From Lelliottia jeotgali (lineage in GTDB: Bacteria > Pseudomonadota > Gammaproteobacteria > Enterobacterales > Enterobacteriaceae), in NCBI GenBank assembly GCA_002271215.1, contig CP018628.1, positions 1,798,001-1,862,000 of the forward strand: 64,000 nt of DNA, in the 5' to 3' direction. A model generated the notes under the pieces. The model did no database searches. It was not told the DNA's origin and worked only from the letters and a program-made list of their open reading frames with translations. Position 1 is the first letter of the stretch, and every line of letters starts with the position of its first letter. Position numbers and translations under genes: made by a program. Positions 32,982 through 43,779 of this stretch are shown piece by piece.

Positions 32982-33471
32982 TGTCTCTCTCCTCGACCCA
33001 GGCGATCAGCTCTGCAAGCTGGTTATCGGAAAATACCTGAATGCCATGTTCACGTAACAGCGCGGCAGCAACGCCCATTCCGGCGCGTTTTATTCCGCTA
33101 AAACTGCCATCGTAAATCTGCTCGCTGCCGCAGGTCGGGCTGCCGTCGGTGAGCAGCGCGGCGCTGCACTTTCCTTCCTGGGCGGCACGCAACGCTAACC
33201 AGGCGGCAAGCTGATAATGCGCGGTGACATCGCTGCCATCGCTTTCCAGAATCCGCGCACGGCCCGCCATCACCTCGTGTCCGCTGCCTTTCACAATCTC
33301 AGCCGGTAAGCGGGGGATCGACAGTCCCGCCGCCAGCTCCGGGCAGTGCGTCACCAGCCGTTGTTCCTGCTGCCAGCGTTTGAGGGTTTCAGAGATCGCT
33401 GCTTTCTCGCTGCCGTTGTAGCGAACCTTATGGCCCATCAGACACGCGCTGACCAGAATTTTGGTTTTCAT
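32968..33471 (-). CDS. DUF523 family protein
   Basis: The 167-residue DUF523 protein has conserved Cys in LVSACLMGHKVRYNG, HCPELAAGL and LLTDGSPTCGSEQIYDG. In other bacteria the domain occurs alone or fused to DUF1722. The role is unknown; the three conserved Cys suggest metal or thiol chemistry (inference). It is translationally coupled to yeaO. Confidence 0.85.
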   Translation of the reverse strand: MKTKILVSACLMGHKVRYNGSEKAAISETLKRWQQEQRLVTHCPELAAGLSIPRLPAEIVKGSGHEVMAGRARILESDGSDVTAHYQLAAWLALRAAQEGKCSAALLTDGSPTCGSEQIYDGSFSGIKRAGMGVAAALLREHGIQVFSDNQLAELIAWVEERDNDSV

Positions 33472-33613
33472 AAGGTTTTAAATGTTCCGAAGAGGGGGAA
33501 ATACGCTACCACTATACCACCTGGAATTTTCCCCCTCCAATTTAAGGTATTGTGAACCCTGCAAAAGATCGGTAGGCTGAGGTTCCTTATGTTATCTGAT
33601 AATTCTTTGGCAT

Positions 33614-34333
33614 ATGGAACCTCTTATGGAACTCTCCCCGGTAAAAGACACACTTCGCATTGCACTTGTTGGTGATTACAACCCTGATGTCATTGCTCAT
33701 CAGGCGATCCCTTTATCCATCGATGATGCTGCTGCCGTGCTGGATTTGACGGCGGATTACGACTGGATTGCCACCACCGAATTGACCAGCCCGGAAGATT
33801 TGGTGGGTTATGACGCCATCTGGCTGGTTCCGGCCAGTCCTTATCAAAATGTCGATGGGGCGTTTATCGCCGCGCGCTTTGCACGTGAAAACAGCATTCC
33901 GTTCCTGGGGACCTGCGGTGGATTCCAGCATGCGTTGATTGAATACGCACGAAACGTGTTGGGCTGGAGCGATGCGGCACATGCCGAAACCGATACTGAC
34001 GGCAGAATGGTGATTGCACCGCTGACCTGTTCACTGGTGGAAAAAACCGACACCATCGAACTTCGCGCGAATACCATTATCGCCAAAGCCTACGGCAGAG
34101 AAGAGATTGAAGAAGGTTATCACTGTAACTACGGCGTCTCACCTGAGTTCACAAAAGAGCTGGAAAGCGGTGATATGCGCGTGACGGGCTGGGATGAGCA
34201 GGGTGAGATCCGTGCGGTTGAGCTGGTGACGCATCCGTTCTTCGTGGCGACCCTGTTCCAGCATGAGCGTGGTGCGCTGGCCGGTCGTCCTGTGCCGTTG
34301 GTGCAGGCGATGCTGTACGCAGCACGCGGCTAA
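33614..34333 (+). CDS. Free-standing CTP-synthase-type glutamine amidotransferase domain
   Basis: The 239-residue protein resembles the C-terminal class I amidotransferase domain of CTP synthase: IALVGDYN at 16-23, then the nucleophile elbow GTCGGFQH with Cys101, and the end THPFFVATLFQHERGAL. It lacks the amidoligase domain. CTP synthase has F-H-P-E near the end; here F215-Q-H217-E218 puts Gln where His is expected, so glutaminase activity is uncertain. Homologues are annotated as CTP-synthase-related proteins of unknown role. The start at 33614 has a weak ribosome site; Met5 is possible. Confidence 0.8.
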   Translation: MEPLMELSPVKDTLRIALVGDYNPDVIAHQAIPLSIDDAAAVLDLTADYDWIATTELTSPEDLVGYDAIWLVPASPYQNVDGAFIAARFARENSIPFLGTCGGFQHALIEYARNVLGWSDAAHAETDTDGRMVIAPLTCSLVEKTDTIELRANTIIAKAYGREEIEEGYHCNYGVSPEFTKELESGDMRVTGWDEQGEIRAVELVTHPFFVATLFQHERGALAGRPVPLVQAMLYAARG

Positions 34334-34363
34334 AGGGGCAGGCCGCCCGGCCTGCCGTCAGAT

Positions 34364-35551
34364 TCAATGGGGCGTGATCTCACGGTCGCGCCCGGCAAGC
34401 ATGCCACACACAGCCATCACCACTCCTGCCAGTGCGCAGGCGATCAGCGGGATCCGCCAGTCGCCCGCCGTGTCATGAATTTTCCCCATCAGCGGAGGCC
34501 CACAGGCCGCCAGCAGATATCCTACCGACTGTGCCATCCCAGAAAGTGCCGCCGCCTGATGCGCAGAGCTGGCGCGAAGCCCGATAAACGTCAGGCCCAG
34601 AATCATGGTCGCGCCGGAACCAAAGCCATAGACGATAGTCCAGAGCACCGCCTGATCCGGAACAAACCAGAACCCGGCCAGACTCACAGCGCACATTAGA
34701 GCCGATAATCCGGCGATACCGCGCTGATCTTTCAGTTTATGCAGCAGCAGCGGTACGGCCAGACCCGGCGCTGCTGTCGCCAGCTGCAGCAGACCGTGCA
34801 TCGATCCGGCCTCGGTTTCGCTGTAACCGTGGCTGAGTAAAATTGCCGGCAGCCAGCCGATAATCACATAGTAAATCAGGGAGTTAATCCCGAGGAACAG
34901 CGTCACCTGCCAGGCCAGCGCCGAGCGCCAGATCCCGCGATTATGCAGCGCCCGTGCGCCGGTCAGCGGGGCGGTCTGTTTTTGCCGCCACTGTGGCAGC
35001 CACAGAAGTGTCGCCAGCAGCGGGAACACCATCAGCATCAGCAGTGCACCGTGCCAGCCCGCGCCGCTCAACGCCAGTGGAACGATCATCGCTGAACCGA
35101 GCGCAGCCGCCGCGCCCATCGTCAGAGAGTAGGCTCCAGTGAGTTTTGCCACCTGACCTGGGAAATCGCGCTTAATCAAACCGGGGAGAAGTACGTTACC
35201 CAGTGCAATGCCGCAGCCAATCACCGCAGTGCCGATAAACAGCAGCGCCGAAGAGGGCAGCGAACGAATACCAATGCCGACGCAAATCAGCAGCATGGCG
35301 ATAAACAGGCTGCGCTCCATGCCGATTTTGCGCGCCACACCGGCGGCTAGCGGGGAGATTAAGGCAAACGCCAGCAGCGGCAGCGTAGTTAACAATCCAG
35401 TCTGGGCGGTCGTCAGACCATAGTCGTGGCGAATCATGTCCAGCAAAGGAGCCGCGCCGGTAAACGTGACGCGCAGCGTGGTGGCAATCATCAGGATGCC
35501 TGCGATCAACAGCAGGCGATCTTTGCCGGAAGAGGGAATGGCAGTGGTCAT
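34364..35551 (-). CDS. nimT: NimT (YeaN), MFS exporter of 2-nitroimidazole
   Basis: The 395-residue CynX/NimT-family MFS transporter has 12 predicted membrane segments and the loop KIGMERS between segments 2 and 3. In E. coli it exports 2-nitroimidazole and is controlled by the divergent NimR. The same divergent pair is conserved here with 99 bases between the starts. Confidence 0.92.
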   Translation of the reverse strand: MTTAIPSSGKDRLLLIAGILMIATTLRVTFTGAAPLLDMIRHDYGLTTAQTGLLTTLPLLAFALISPLAAGVARKIGMERSLFIAMLLICVGIGIRSLPSSALLFIGTAVIGCGIALGNVLLPGLIKRDFPGQVAKLTGAYSLTMGAAAALGSAMIVPLALSGAGWHGALLMLMVFPLLATLLWLPQWRQKQTAPLTGARALHNRGIWRSALAWQVTLFLGINSLIYYVIIGWLPAILLSHGYSETEAGSMHGLLQLATAAPGLAVPLLLHKLKDQRGIAGLSALMCAVSLAGFWFVPDQAVLWTIVYGFGSGATMILGLTFIGLRASSAHQAAALSGMAQSVGYLLAACGPPLMGKIHDTAGDWRIPLIACALAGVVMAVCGMLAGRDREITPH

Positions 35552-35650
35552 GGTTTTCTCTTACATCGTAACGAGGGCACACAATACCCGTTTTCATCGT
35601 TGTTTGAATCAAGCTAAAATGACAGTTAATCGCTCATATCGGACAACTTT

Positions 35651-36442
35651 ATGCAAGGTCTTGGACTCGACGGCTACGATCCGGATAGCCAGCACGATGC
35701 GGCAGTGGCGTTTCGCATACGCGTGGTGGAAGACGAACAACGCATTCCTCGCCATCAGCATCGTAAAGGTCAGCTGATCCTCGCCCTGCGCGGGGCGATT
35801 ACCTGCGAAGTCGAAAATGCGATGTGGATGGTACCGCCGCAGTACGCGGTGTGGATACCGGGGCAGATTCCGCACAGCAACAAAGCCACGCCAGGTGCGC
35901 AGCTCTGTTTTCTGTTTATCGAGCCGGGTGCGGTAACGTTGCCGGACCGCTGCTGCACGCTAAAAATCTCTCCGCTGGTGCGCGAGTTGATCCTGACGCT
36001 GGCCACCAAAACGCCCGAAGAGCTGGCGCTTCCGGCCACTCATCGGCTGGTGGATGTACTGTTTGATGAAGTTCCACAGCAGCCGCAGGAGCAATTACAG
36101 CTCCCTGTTTCGCCGCATCCCAAGATCCGCATGATGAGTGAAACGATGGCCGAAGAGCCCGCCGTTTGGCAGACGTTGGCGCAATGGGCAAACCACTTTG
36201 CGATGAGCGAGCGCAATCTGGCGCGGCTGGTAGTGAAGGAGACAGGCTTAAGCTTTCGCCGCTGGCGGCATCAGTTACAGCTGATCGTCGCGCTCCAGTT
36301 GTTGATCGGCGGCAAATCGGTACAGCAGGCGGCGCAGTCACTGGGATATGACTCCACCACCGCGTTTATCACGATGTTCAAAAAGGGGCTTGGGCAAACC
36401 CCCGCGCGCTATATCGCCAACCTGTCTACGATTTCCCAATAA
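35651..36442 (+). CDS. nimR: NimR (YeaM), AraC-family repressor of nimT
   Basis: The 263-residue protein has an N-terminal cupin sensor ([14 protein letters not shown] near 36-50, then [15 protein letters not shown]) and a C-terminal double helix-turn-helix (about 160-255) ending TPARYIANL. It represses nimT in E. coli. Its stop overlaps the yeaL 3' end by 17 bases (convergent). Confidence 0.92.
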   Translation: MQGLGLDGYDPDSQHDAAVAFRIRVVEDEQRIPRHQHRKGQLILALRGAITCEVENAMWMVPPQYAVWIPGQIPHSNKATPGAQLCFLFIEPGAVTLPDRCCTLKISPLVRELILTLATKTPEELALPATHRLVDVLFDEVPQQPQEQLQLPVSPHPKIRMMSETMAEEPAVWQTLAQWANHFAMSERNLARLVVKETGLSFRRWRHQLQLIVALQLLIGGKSVQQAAQSLGYDSTTAFITMFKKGLGQTPARYIANLSTISQ

Positions 36443-36872
36443 ACAGCGATACCAGCCCGGCGGCAATCAGCGGCCCGACCGGCACCCCGCGGAACAGCGC
36501 CACGCCGAGCACCGTCCCGACCAAAAGGCCAGCGACGAGAGACGGCTGTGAGCTCATCAGCGTCACGCCGCGTCCGCCGAGCCATGAGACGAACACCCCG
36601 ACCGCGATGGCAATCAACGATTTCCAGTTCACAAAAGAGTGCAAAAGCGTCGATGCCGGCAGCGTGCCGCTGGCGATCGGGGCCATCACTCCGATGGTCA
36701 GAATGATAATCCCAATGGTCAGGCCTTGTTTTTCAATCCACGGGAAAAAGGTGTTGAGCGGGGTAACACGCACGATAATTAACACCAGGATCGAAATTGC
36801 CACCGTGGTGTTATGGCTGACAAAGCCGAGCGCCGCCAGCGCCAGCAGGATCAGCAGAGTAGGGTCAAACAT
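36426..36872 (-). CDS. yeaL: YeaL, UPF0756/DUF441 inner-membrane protein
   Basis: The 148-residue membrane protein has four hydrophobic segments and the conserved PIASGTLPA...SWLGGRGV region. Function unknown. It matches E. coli YeaL in length and place. Confidence 0.93.
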   Translation of the reverse strand: MFDPTLLILLALAALGFVSHNTTVAISILVLIIVRVTPLNTFFPWIEKQGLTIGIIILTIGVMAPIASGTLPASTLLHSFVNWKSLIAIAVGVFVSWLGGRGVTLMSSQPSLVAGLLVGTVLGVALFRGVPVGPLIAAGLVSLFIGKS

Positions 36873-36977
36873 GAGGTTTCCTTGCCAGAAAAAGTAAGCC
36901 TGCTTACTTTACCCGCAAAGGCGAGTGTAAACAGGCTTTTATCGACAAATCCCTCATTTTTGGGCGGCTGCCTGAGG

Positions 36978-39014
36978 TTAATCTATCAACAGTTCAACCA
37001 GCGGGCTGCCCGCGCGGATAAACACCGGAATCGACTCCAGCGCGGCGTCAACCGTTATGCGCTCGCCGCCGCGATAACGTTCACCGTTGAAGGCAATCCA
37101 GCCGTCACCAGCAGGCAGCCAGACCTCGCGCTGGCGCTGCCCGGCAGACATCACCGGTGCCACCAGCAGATCTTCACCGAACAGATACTGATCTTCCGTC
37201 TCCCAGCTCTGTTTTTCCTGCGGATAGTGCCAGAACAGCGGGCGCATCAGCGGGTCGCCGTGCTGATGGGCATTTTCATACAGCGCATCAATGTATGGAC
37301 GCAGTTTTTCCCGCACCGTCAGCCAGTGCTGCATGATGGCGAAATTTTCCTCGCCGTAGCTCCACAGCTCGTTAGGTGAGCCGCTATTACACTGCGGAAT
37401 GCCGTCACGATAGCGCTCTGGCGGCTGGATTTGCGGTTCACGATACCCATGCATTCGTAGCACCGGGCAGAAAACTGCCCACTGGAACCAGCGAATTAGC
37501 AGTTCATGGAAGGCGGGATCGTTGACGTTCCCGCCCTGGAAACCGCCGATATCAGTGGTCCACCAGGGAATACCCGCCAGCCCCATATTCAGGCCAGCGG
37601 CAAGCTGATTGCGAAACGCATGGAAGGAAGAATGCACATCACCGGACCAGGCAAGCACGCCAAAGCGCTGGCTTCCGGCCCACGAGCAGCGCACCAGATT
37701 CACGATATCGCGCTCGCCGTTAGCGGTTAAACCATCGTAAAAGCCCTGGGCAAAATCACGCGGATAGCGGTTGCCCACTTCCAGCACCGGGCCCGCGTGG
37801 TAGCGGTAGTTATCAAAATCGTAGGCGCGATATTCCGGCTCGGCTTCGTCCAGCCAGAACAGTTTAATCCCCAAATCGTAGTAATTTTTCTTCACCGTAT
37901 CCCAGACAAATTCGCGCGCCTGCGGATGAGTGGCATCGAAAAAGGTGGTGTTGCCCATAAAGTCGAGATTCACCTGCACGCCGCGCTCGCTGCTGACCAG
38001 CCAGCCTTTGGCCTTCATCTGTGGATAGAGCGGGCTGCGTGCTTCGACGGTGGGCCACACCGAGACCATCAGCTCGATGCCCATCCCGGTGAGTTCTTCC
38101 ACCATCGCTTTGGGATCGGGCCAGTCAATCGGATCGAAGCACCAGGTCCCCTGATTCGGCCAGTGGAAGAAATCAATCACCATCACAGAAAGCGGCAGGC
38201 TGCGGCGACGATATTCCCGCGCCACGTCCAGCACTTCCTGCTGGGTGCGATAGCGGAGTTTGCACTGCCACAGGCCGCTGATAAAGGCGGGCGCAGACGG
38301 CGGTGTTCCGGTCGCGGCGACATACTGGCGAGTGATGTCGGCAATACTGTCGCCAGCGGTTATCCAGTAGTCCATTTCACCGGTTACGCGGGCGCGCCAC
38401 TCGGTCTGGTTTTTGGCGAAACTGACTTCGCCAATCGCCGGATTATTCCATAGCATGCCGTAGCCCAGATTTGACTGCATAAAGGGCACGCTGGCCTGAG
38501 AATTACGTTGGGCCAGTTCAAGATTGCAGCCTTTGAGATCCAGCCACGGCTGTTGGTACTGGCCCATGCCGTAAATCCGCTCATCCGGGCGTGATTCGAA
38601 ACGCACGGTGAGCTGATATTTCCCACCCGCCAGCGGTTTGAACTCGCGCCCGTCCAGCTTCAGCGCGCTGACGTATTTGTCCTGACTCTTTTCGCTGGCG
38701 CCAATCCCCACTGTCGAACGCTGACGCCACATCTCTTCCAGCAGCAGCTCGCCGCGTTGGTTGTAAAACGCCAGTTGGCCTTTAAGATTCAGGGTCGCAG
38801 TGATATTGCCATTACGCAGCTTAAGGCTTTCGGCCTGCGCGGTGATCTCCGCGTCGTGATGTTCCGCTGGCAGCAGCGCTTGTAACGCATCACTCAATTC
38901 CGGCAAACAGGTGGCTCTGACGCGCAGGCTGTTTTTACCCCAGGGTTCGATGCGCAAGATCTGGCGTTCAAAACGCCACTCGATGCTGTTGGTATGTTGA
39001 ATCAATTCACTCAT
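36978..39014 (-). CDS. GH31 alpha-glycosidase (alpha-xylosidase/alpha-glucosidase type)
   Basis: The 678-residue GH31 enzyme has an N-terminal beta-sandwich (to about 230), a (beta/alpha)8 barrel with nucleophile Asp in KLFWLDEAEPEY and acid/base Asp in WSGDVHSSF, and C-terminal beta domains. There is no signal peptide, so it acts in the cytoplasm. It is paired with the GPH symporter 15 bases upstream, as YicI is with YicJ. The substrate is probably an alpha-linked oligosaccharide such as isoprimeverose or an isomalto-sugar; this cannot be fixed from sequence. The pair is absent from K-12 between yeaL and yoaI. Confidence 0.88.
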   Translation of the reverse strand: MSELIQHTNSIEWRFERQILRIEPWGKNSLRVRATCLPELSDALQALLPAEHHDAEITAQAESLKLRNGNITATLNLKGQLAFYNQRGELLLEEMWRQRSTVGIGASEKSQDKYVSALKLDGREFKPLAGGKYQLTVRFESRPDERIYGMGQYQQPWLDLKGCNLELAQRNSQASVPFMQSNLGYGMLWNNPAIGEVSFAKNQTEWRARVTGEMDYWITAGDSIADITRQYVAATGTPPSAPAFISGLWQCKLRYRTQQEVLDVAREYRRRSLPLSVMVIDFFHWPNQGTWCFDPIDWPDPKAMVEELTGMGIELMVSVWPTVEARSPLYPQMKAKGWLVSSERGVQVNLDFMGNTTFFDATHPQAREFVWDTVKKNYYDLGIKLFWLDEAEPEYRAYDFDNYRYHAGPVLEVGNRYPRDFAQGFYDGLTANGERDIVNLVRCSWAGSQRFGVLAWSGDVHSSFHAFRNQLAAGLNMGLAGIPWWTTDIGGFQGGNVNDPAFHELLIRWFQWAVFCPVLRMHGYREPQIQPPERYRDGIPQCNSGSPNELWSYGEENFAIMQHWLTVREKLRPYIDALYENAHQHGDPLMRPLFWHYPQEKQSWETEDQYLFGEDLLVAPVMSAGQRQREVWLPAGDGWIAFNGERYRGGERITVDAALESIPVFIRAGSPLVELLID

Positions 39015-39029
39015 GGTTAATGCGTCCTT

Positions 39030-40364
39030 TTACGAAAGACTGTGTTTGGCCAGATTGATGGATTGCATGGTGCGATCGTCGAGTTTGTACCAGCGCAGAG
39101 TGGCAAACGCGCACAGGGACAGAATGCCAGGCACCACGGTAAAGAGGGCGATGATGCAGTGCATGGCGGTGGAGGTTTGCTCCGGCGCGTTAGCGACATA
39201 GCCGCTAAAGCCGAGCGTCCAGCCGACGATGGCGCCGCTGATTGCCATGCCGAGTTTGAGCACCGCCAGGAAAGTAGAGAAGATCACGCCATCCATTCGT
39301 TTGCCCTGTTTCCACTCGCCGTAGTCGGCGACATCAGCCATCATCACCCACATTAAGGTGGTGGTTGCCTGGTACAACGTGGAGATAATGAAGGTGAGCG
39401 GCACCAGCACGGCGACCATTTTCGGTGCGAAGAACAGAGCAATACTCAGCACGCCCGCCAGCACCGCGCAGTAGCCAAACATCTGCACTTTGCTGTAATT
39501 GCGCGTCAGTCGTTTTGCCAGCGCGCTGCCTGCCGCTTTGCCCAGAATATGTGCGCCGAGCATCCACATAAAATAACTGGCGCTGCCCAGGTAATAGGTC
39601 ACGAAATACATCATTGCGCCAAGGCGAATAACCCCAAAGCCGATATTGGTTAATACCAGCACCGCGACGACGCGCCACTGATCGTTACGTAATAAATCAC
39701 GTAATTCTGCGAGGTAATTATTATGTGTCGCCGGGGCGTTAATTCGCTCGCGGGTATTCGCAAAACAGATCCAGAACATAATGACCGCAATGCTGGCCAT
39801 AATGGCCATCGCCCAGCGATAGCCGAGTAATTTATCGGCACCCCCGATAAATTCGGCCAGCGGCATCATAAAGAAAGTGGATAATGCGCCACCGAGCGTG
39901 GCGAGGAAAAAGCGATACGATTGCAGGGAAATACGCGCGTCGTTATCCGCTGTGATCACCGCGCCCATCGAGCAATAGGGAATATTGATCGCGGTATACA
40001 TCAGCATCATCACGGTGTAGCTGATGGTGGCGAAAATCATTTTTCCGTGCAAATCCAGTGATTCCGGAACCGCGTAGGTGAGCAGGCAGCTCGCCCCGAA
40101 CGGCAGTGCCAGCCACAGCATCCACGGGCGGAATTTACCCCAGCGGGTCCGTGTGCGATCGGCAATATAGCCCATCGCCGGATCGATAATCGCATCCGCC
40201 GTACGCGCCAGCAGGAACATGGTGCCGACAAATGCGGCGGGTAAACCCACCACGTCCGTATAATAAAAAGTCAGGAAGATAATGACGTTATCCAGCCCTA
40301 TATGGCTCGCCATATCACCCAACCCATAACTGATTTTTTCTTTACGGGTAATCGTATCGGTCAT
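39030..40364 (-). CDS. GPH-family sugar:cation symporter (MelB/YicJ type)
   Basis: The 444-residue transporter has 12 membrane segments and the family start KEKISYGLGDMASH, then DPAMGYIADRTRTRWGKFRPW in the loop between segments 2 and 3. It probably imports the oligosaccharide cleaved by the adjacent GH31 enzyme. The ATG at 40364 has AGGGTG seven bases upstream; a GTG three codons earlier overlaps that site and was rejected. Confidence 0.9.
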   Translation of the reverse strand: MTDTITRKEKISYGLGDMASHIGLDNVIIFLTFYYTDVVGLPAAFVGTMFLLARTADAIIDPAMGYIADRTRTRWGKFRPWMLWLALPFGASCLLTYAVPESLDLHGKMIFATISYTVMMLMYTAINIPYCSMGAVITADNDARISLQSYRFFLATLGGALSTFFMMPLAEFIGGADKLLGYRWAMAIMASIAVIMFWICFANTRERINAPATHNNYLAELRDLLRNDQWRVVAVLVLTNIGFGVIRLGAMMYFVTYYLGSASYFMWMLGAHILGKAAGSALAKRLTRNYSKVQMFGYCAVLAGVLSIALFFAPKMVAVLVPLTFIISTLYQATTTLMWVMMADVADYGEWKQGKRMDGVIFSTFLAVLKLGMAISGAIVGWTLGFSGYVANAPEQTSTAMHCIIALFTVVPGILSLCAFATLRWYKLDDRTMQSINLAKHSLS

Positions 40365-40482
40365 TATATTCACCCTGCCAGTGTAAGGTTTATTTTGCGG
40401 ATGTTGTGATAGGCAGTGTTAAACAGCGAGGAGGGGTTAACAATTACGAGATTTGGCAATGGAGTTATGGAAACTCTTTTTC

Positions 40483-40498
40483 GTGATACCGGTAACAA
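40483..40498. promoter_or_regulatory. LacI-family operator-like palindrome upstream of the GPH symporter
   Basis: GTGATACCGGTAACAA is near-palindromic around CCGG and close to GntR/IdnR-type sites (TGTTACCGGTAACA). It lies about 120 bases before the symporter start. No LacI-family gene is in the window, so the regulator would act in trans. Confidence 0.45.
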
Positions 40499-40588
40499 AT
40501 TATTGTTTAACGGGTTGTGTTTCTCTCTGTCGGGCTATTTTTAACAAAATCGTTTCAGCCTAACATTATTCATCATGCTGACCTGATA

Positions 40589-40606
40589 TTGTCATGTCAT
40601 TGTCAT
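40589..40606 (+). promoter_or_regulatory. Pho box upstream of yoaI
   Basis: TTGTCAT-GTCA-TTGTCAT is two direct 7-mers with a 4-base spacer, each 6/7 to the PhoB half-site CTGTCAT. It lies 45 bases before the yoaI start, where PhoB would replace the -35 contacts. yoaI is recalled as a Pho-regulon member in E. coli. Confidence 0.8.
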
Positions 40607-40651
40607 CTGTAGGGATTAAAAAAGGGTGAATGTAGCAAAAGGGGAATCAAC

Positions 40652-40756
40652 ATGAACGATCAAATGTTTGTTGAAACGCTGATTATCTCGTCTTCGTTTT
40701 TCACCATTGCGATGATTCTGGTGGCATCAGTGATGTTTCTGGAAAAGCACGACTGA
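40652..40756 (+). CDS. yoaI: YoaI, 34-residue membrane small protein
   Basis: The 34-codon frame encodes a single hydrophobic helix, starting [17 protein letters not shown] and ending EKHD, strongly similar to E. coli YoaI. AAAAGGGG lies 8 bases before the ATG. It is probably induced by phosphate starvation through the Pho box. Biochemical role unknown. Confidence 0.9.
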   Translation: MNDQMFVETLIISSSFFTIAMILVASVMFLEKHD

Positions 40757-40777
40757 CAGCATTGTCAGCCGCGACGT

Positions 40778-41278
40778 TCAGGAACGGCGAAACGCCACCA
40801 GCTCGGGCTGTGCGATGCGCAGATAATCTGCACTGCTCATAATGACCGACTTTTCCAGCAGGCCTGCGTTAAAGGCGATTTCATCATAACGCTCAAACAG
40901 GAGCGGATCGGCGACCAGCGCCAGATCGGGATGAAAGCTGAAAGGCGGAATCGCACCAAAAACGCAGGCGGTTAAATCGTCCACTTCCGCCGGGCTTGCC
41001 AGCGACGCTTTGATCCCACCAAAATGGCTGGCCAGTTGACTCAAATCGGCTTGTTGATCGGCTGCCAGAATCGCTAAAACATGCTTTTTAACGCCGTTAC
41101 CCTTAACTTTACACACCAGCGCTTTCGCTCCCTGGCCGAGAGCCGTTCCGCGAATTTCACTGACTGCTTCGCATTTCCCGATGGCCTCATGTTCTACCAC
41201 CCGATATTGCGCACCCTGTTGTGATAACAGCGCAATCAGCCGTTGATGGGTGGCCGTGCCTCTGACTTCTTCTGACAT
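40778..41278 (-). CDS. yeaK: YeaK, mischarged aminoacyl-tRNA deacylase
   Basis: The 166-residue YbaK/ProX-domain protein contains KALVCKVKGNGVKKHVLAIL with the catalytic-type Lys and a C-terminal GAIPPFSFHPDLALVADP. In E. coli it hydrolyses Ser- and Thr-mischarged tRNAs. It is convergent with yoaI, 21 bases apart. Confidence 0.92.
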   Translation of the reverse strand: MSEEVRGTATHQRLIALLSQQGAQYRVVEHEAIGKCEAVSEIRGTALGQGAKALVCKVKGNGVKKHVLAILAADQQADLSQLASHFGGIKASLASPAEVDDLTACVFGAIPPFSFHPDLALVADPLLFERYDEIAFNAGLLEKSVIMSSADYLRIAQPELVAFRRS

Positions 41279-41442
41279 AATCCTTATTAACCTCCGGTTG
41301 TTAAGTCGCGCTAATACATTAGCACATTATTTTTTGAGCGCAGTAATTTCAGCAATATATGTCATATACCCAAAGCTGACAAATATATAGAAACATCCTG
41401 GTAATATCTTTTGCAGTCATTCACTCTTTATCAGGGGTATCT

Positions 41443-42339
41443 ATGAACAGGAAGTTCAATGAGATCGACAGTACGTTGCGCGGCTTAAATCATTCGACCG
41501 ATGCGCATTTTAAATGGCTGGTCACAATATTACGCTTTGTTTCCAGTCGTGATATCGAATTAGCGGAAATAACGCAGGAAGATGCACACGATCATTGTGA
41601 ATTTGGTCAGTGGCTAAATGTGCAATTGCAGCAAGAGCGCGAAGACCGTCATTTTCTTCTCGATATTAATATCAAGCACAATCGTGTTCACCAGGCATGT
41701 CGGCAAATTTTAAATACCATCGAGAATGATGAGGGCCGTTCCGGCGCATTTGATGCCTTCGAAGCGGCGCTGCTGGAGTTTACTGAATCAATCTCTCTTT
41801 ATAAGCAGCATTTACTGCAATTACGCACCAGCTATGACGCGCTAACGGGCCTGCCGCTGCGGCGTATTCTGGACGAATCATTTGACCGATTAAATGAGGG
41901 CGCTGACGGCGCTGGGCTATATTTACTCCTGCTTGATATCGATCACTTTAAAAAGGTGAACGACAATTACGGCCATTTAACGGGTGATGCGGTATTACGT
42001 TCTCTGGCGCTGAATCTTGAGGATAATGTCCGCCGGTCGGAATCGGTTTATCGCTACGGTGGTGAAGAGTTTATTATTTTGCTGCGGGCGGAAAGCGACC
42101 GGGAAGCCACTGCGGCAGCGGAGCGCTTACGTCATATCATTGCGGCGGTGGAGACGGTGTCCGGCGAACATGTTATTCGCATTACCTTCACCTCCGGTTT
42201 GACGCGCGTGCATCGCGGCGAACCGTTGCGCGAAGTGCTGGAGAGGGCAGATATGGCGCTCTATCGCGGGAAACACGGCGGGCGAAACTGCACCATCCTG
42301 ATTGGCAAGAATCTCGACTGTATAAATGTGAGCCACTAA
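41443..42339 (+). CDS. DgcZ-like diguanylate cyclase with a zinc-sensing CZB domain
   Basis: The 298-residue protein has an N-terminal CZB domain (1-125) with the zinc ligands H22, C52, H79 and H83, the same numbers as E. coli DgcZ (YdeH). A GGDEF domain follows, with the active site GGEEF at 206-210. Zinc would inhibit c-di-GMP synthesis. In K-12 this place is held by dgcJ (yeaI), a membrane cyclase, while dgcZ is elsewhere. The protein is about half identical to DgcZ by eye, so orthology is uncertain. A terminator follows at once. Confidence 0.88.
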   Translation: MNRKFNEIDSTLRGLNHSTDAHFKWLVTILRFVSSRDIELAEITQEDAHDHCEFGQWLNVQLQQEREDRHFLLDINIKHNRVHQACRQILNTIENDEGRSGAFDAFEAALLEFTESISLYKQHLLQLRTSYDALTGLPLRRILDESFDRLNEGADGAGLYLLLLDIDHFKKVNDNYGHLTGDAVLRSLALNLEDNVRRSESVYRYGGEEFIILLRAESDREATAAAERLRHIIAAVETVSGEHVIRITFTSGLTRVHRGEPLREVLERADMALYRGKHGGRNCTILIGKNLDCINVSH

Positions 42340-42343
42340 AGAA

Positions 42344-42370
42344 AACAGCCAGCGTTTTGCGCTGGCTGTT
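42344..42370. terminator. Bidirectional terminator between the DgcZ-like gene and yeaH
   Basis: The stem AACAGCCAGCG / CGCTGGCTGTT has a TTTT loop. It lies 5 bases after one stop and 4 bases from the other, and serves the convergent pair. Confidence 0.85.
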
Positions 42371-42373
42371 GGT

Positions 42374-43766
<1,393 letters not shown>

Positions 43767-43779
43767 TCGTTGTTAAGCG

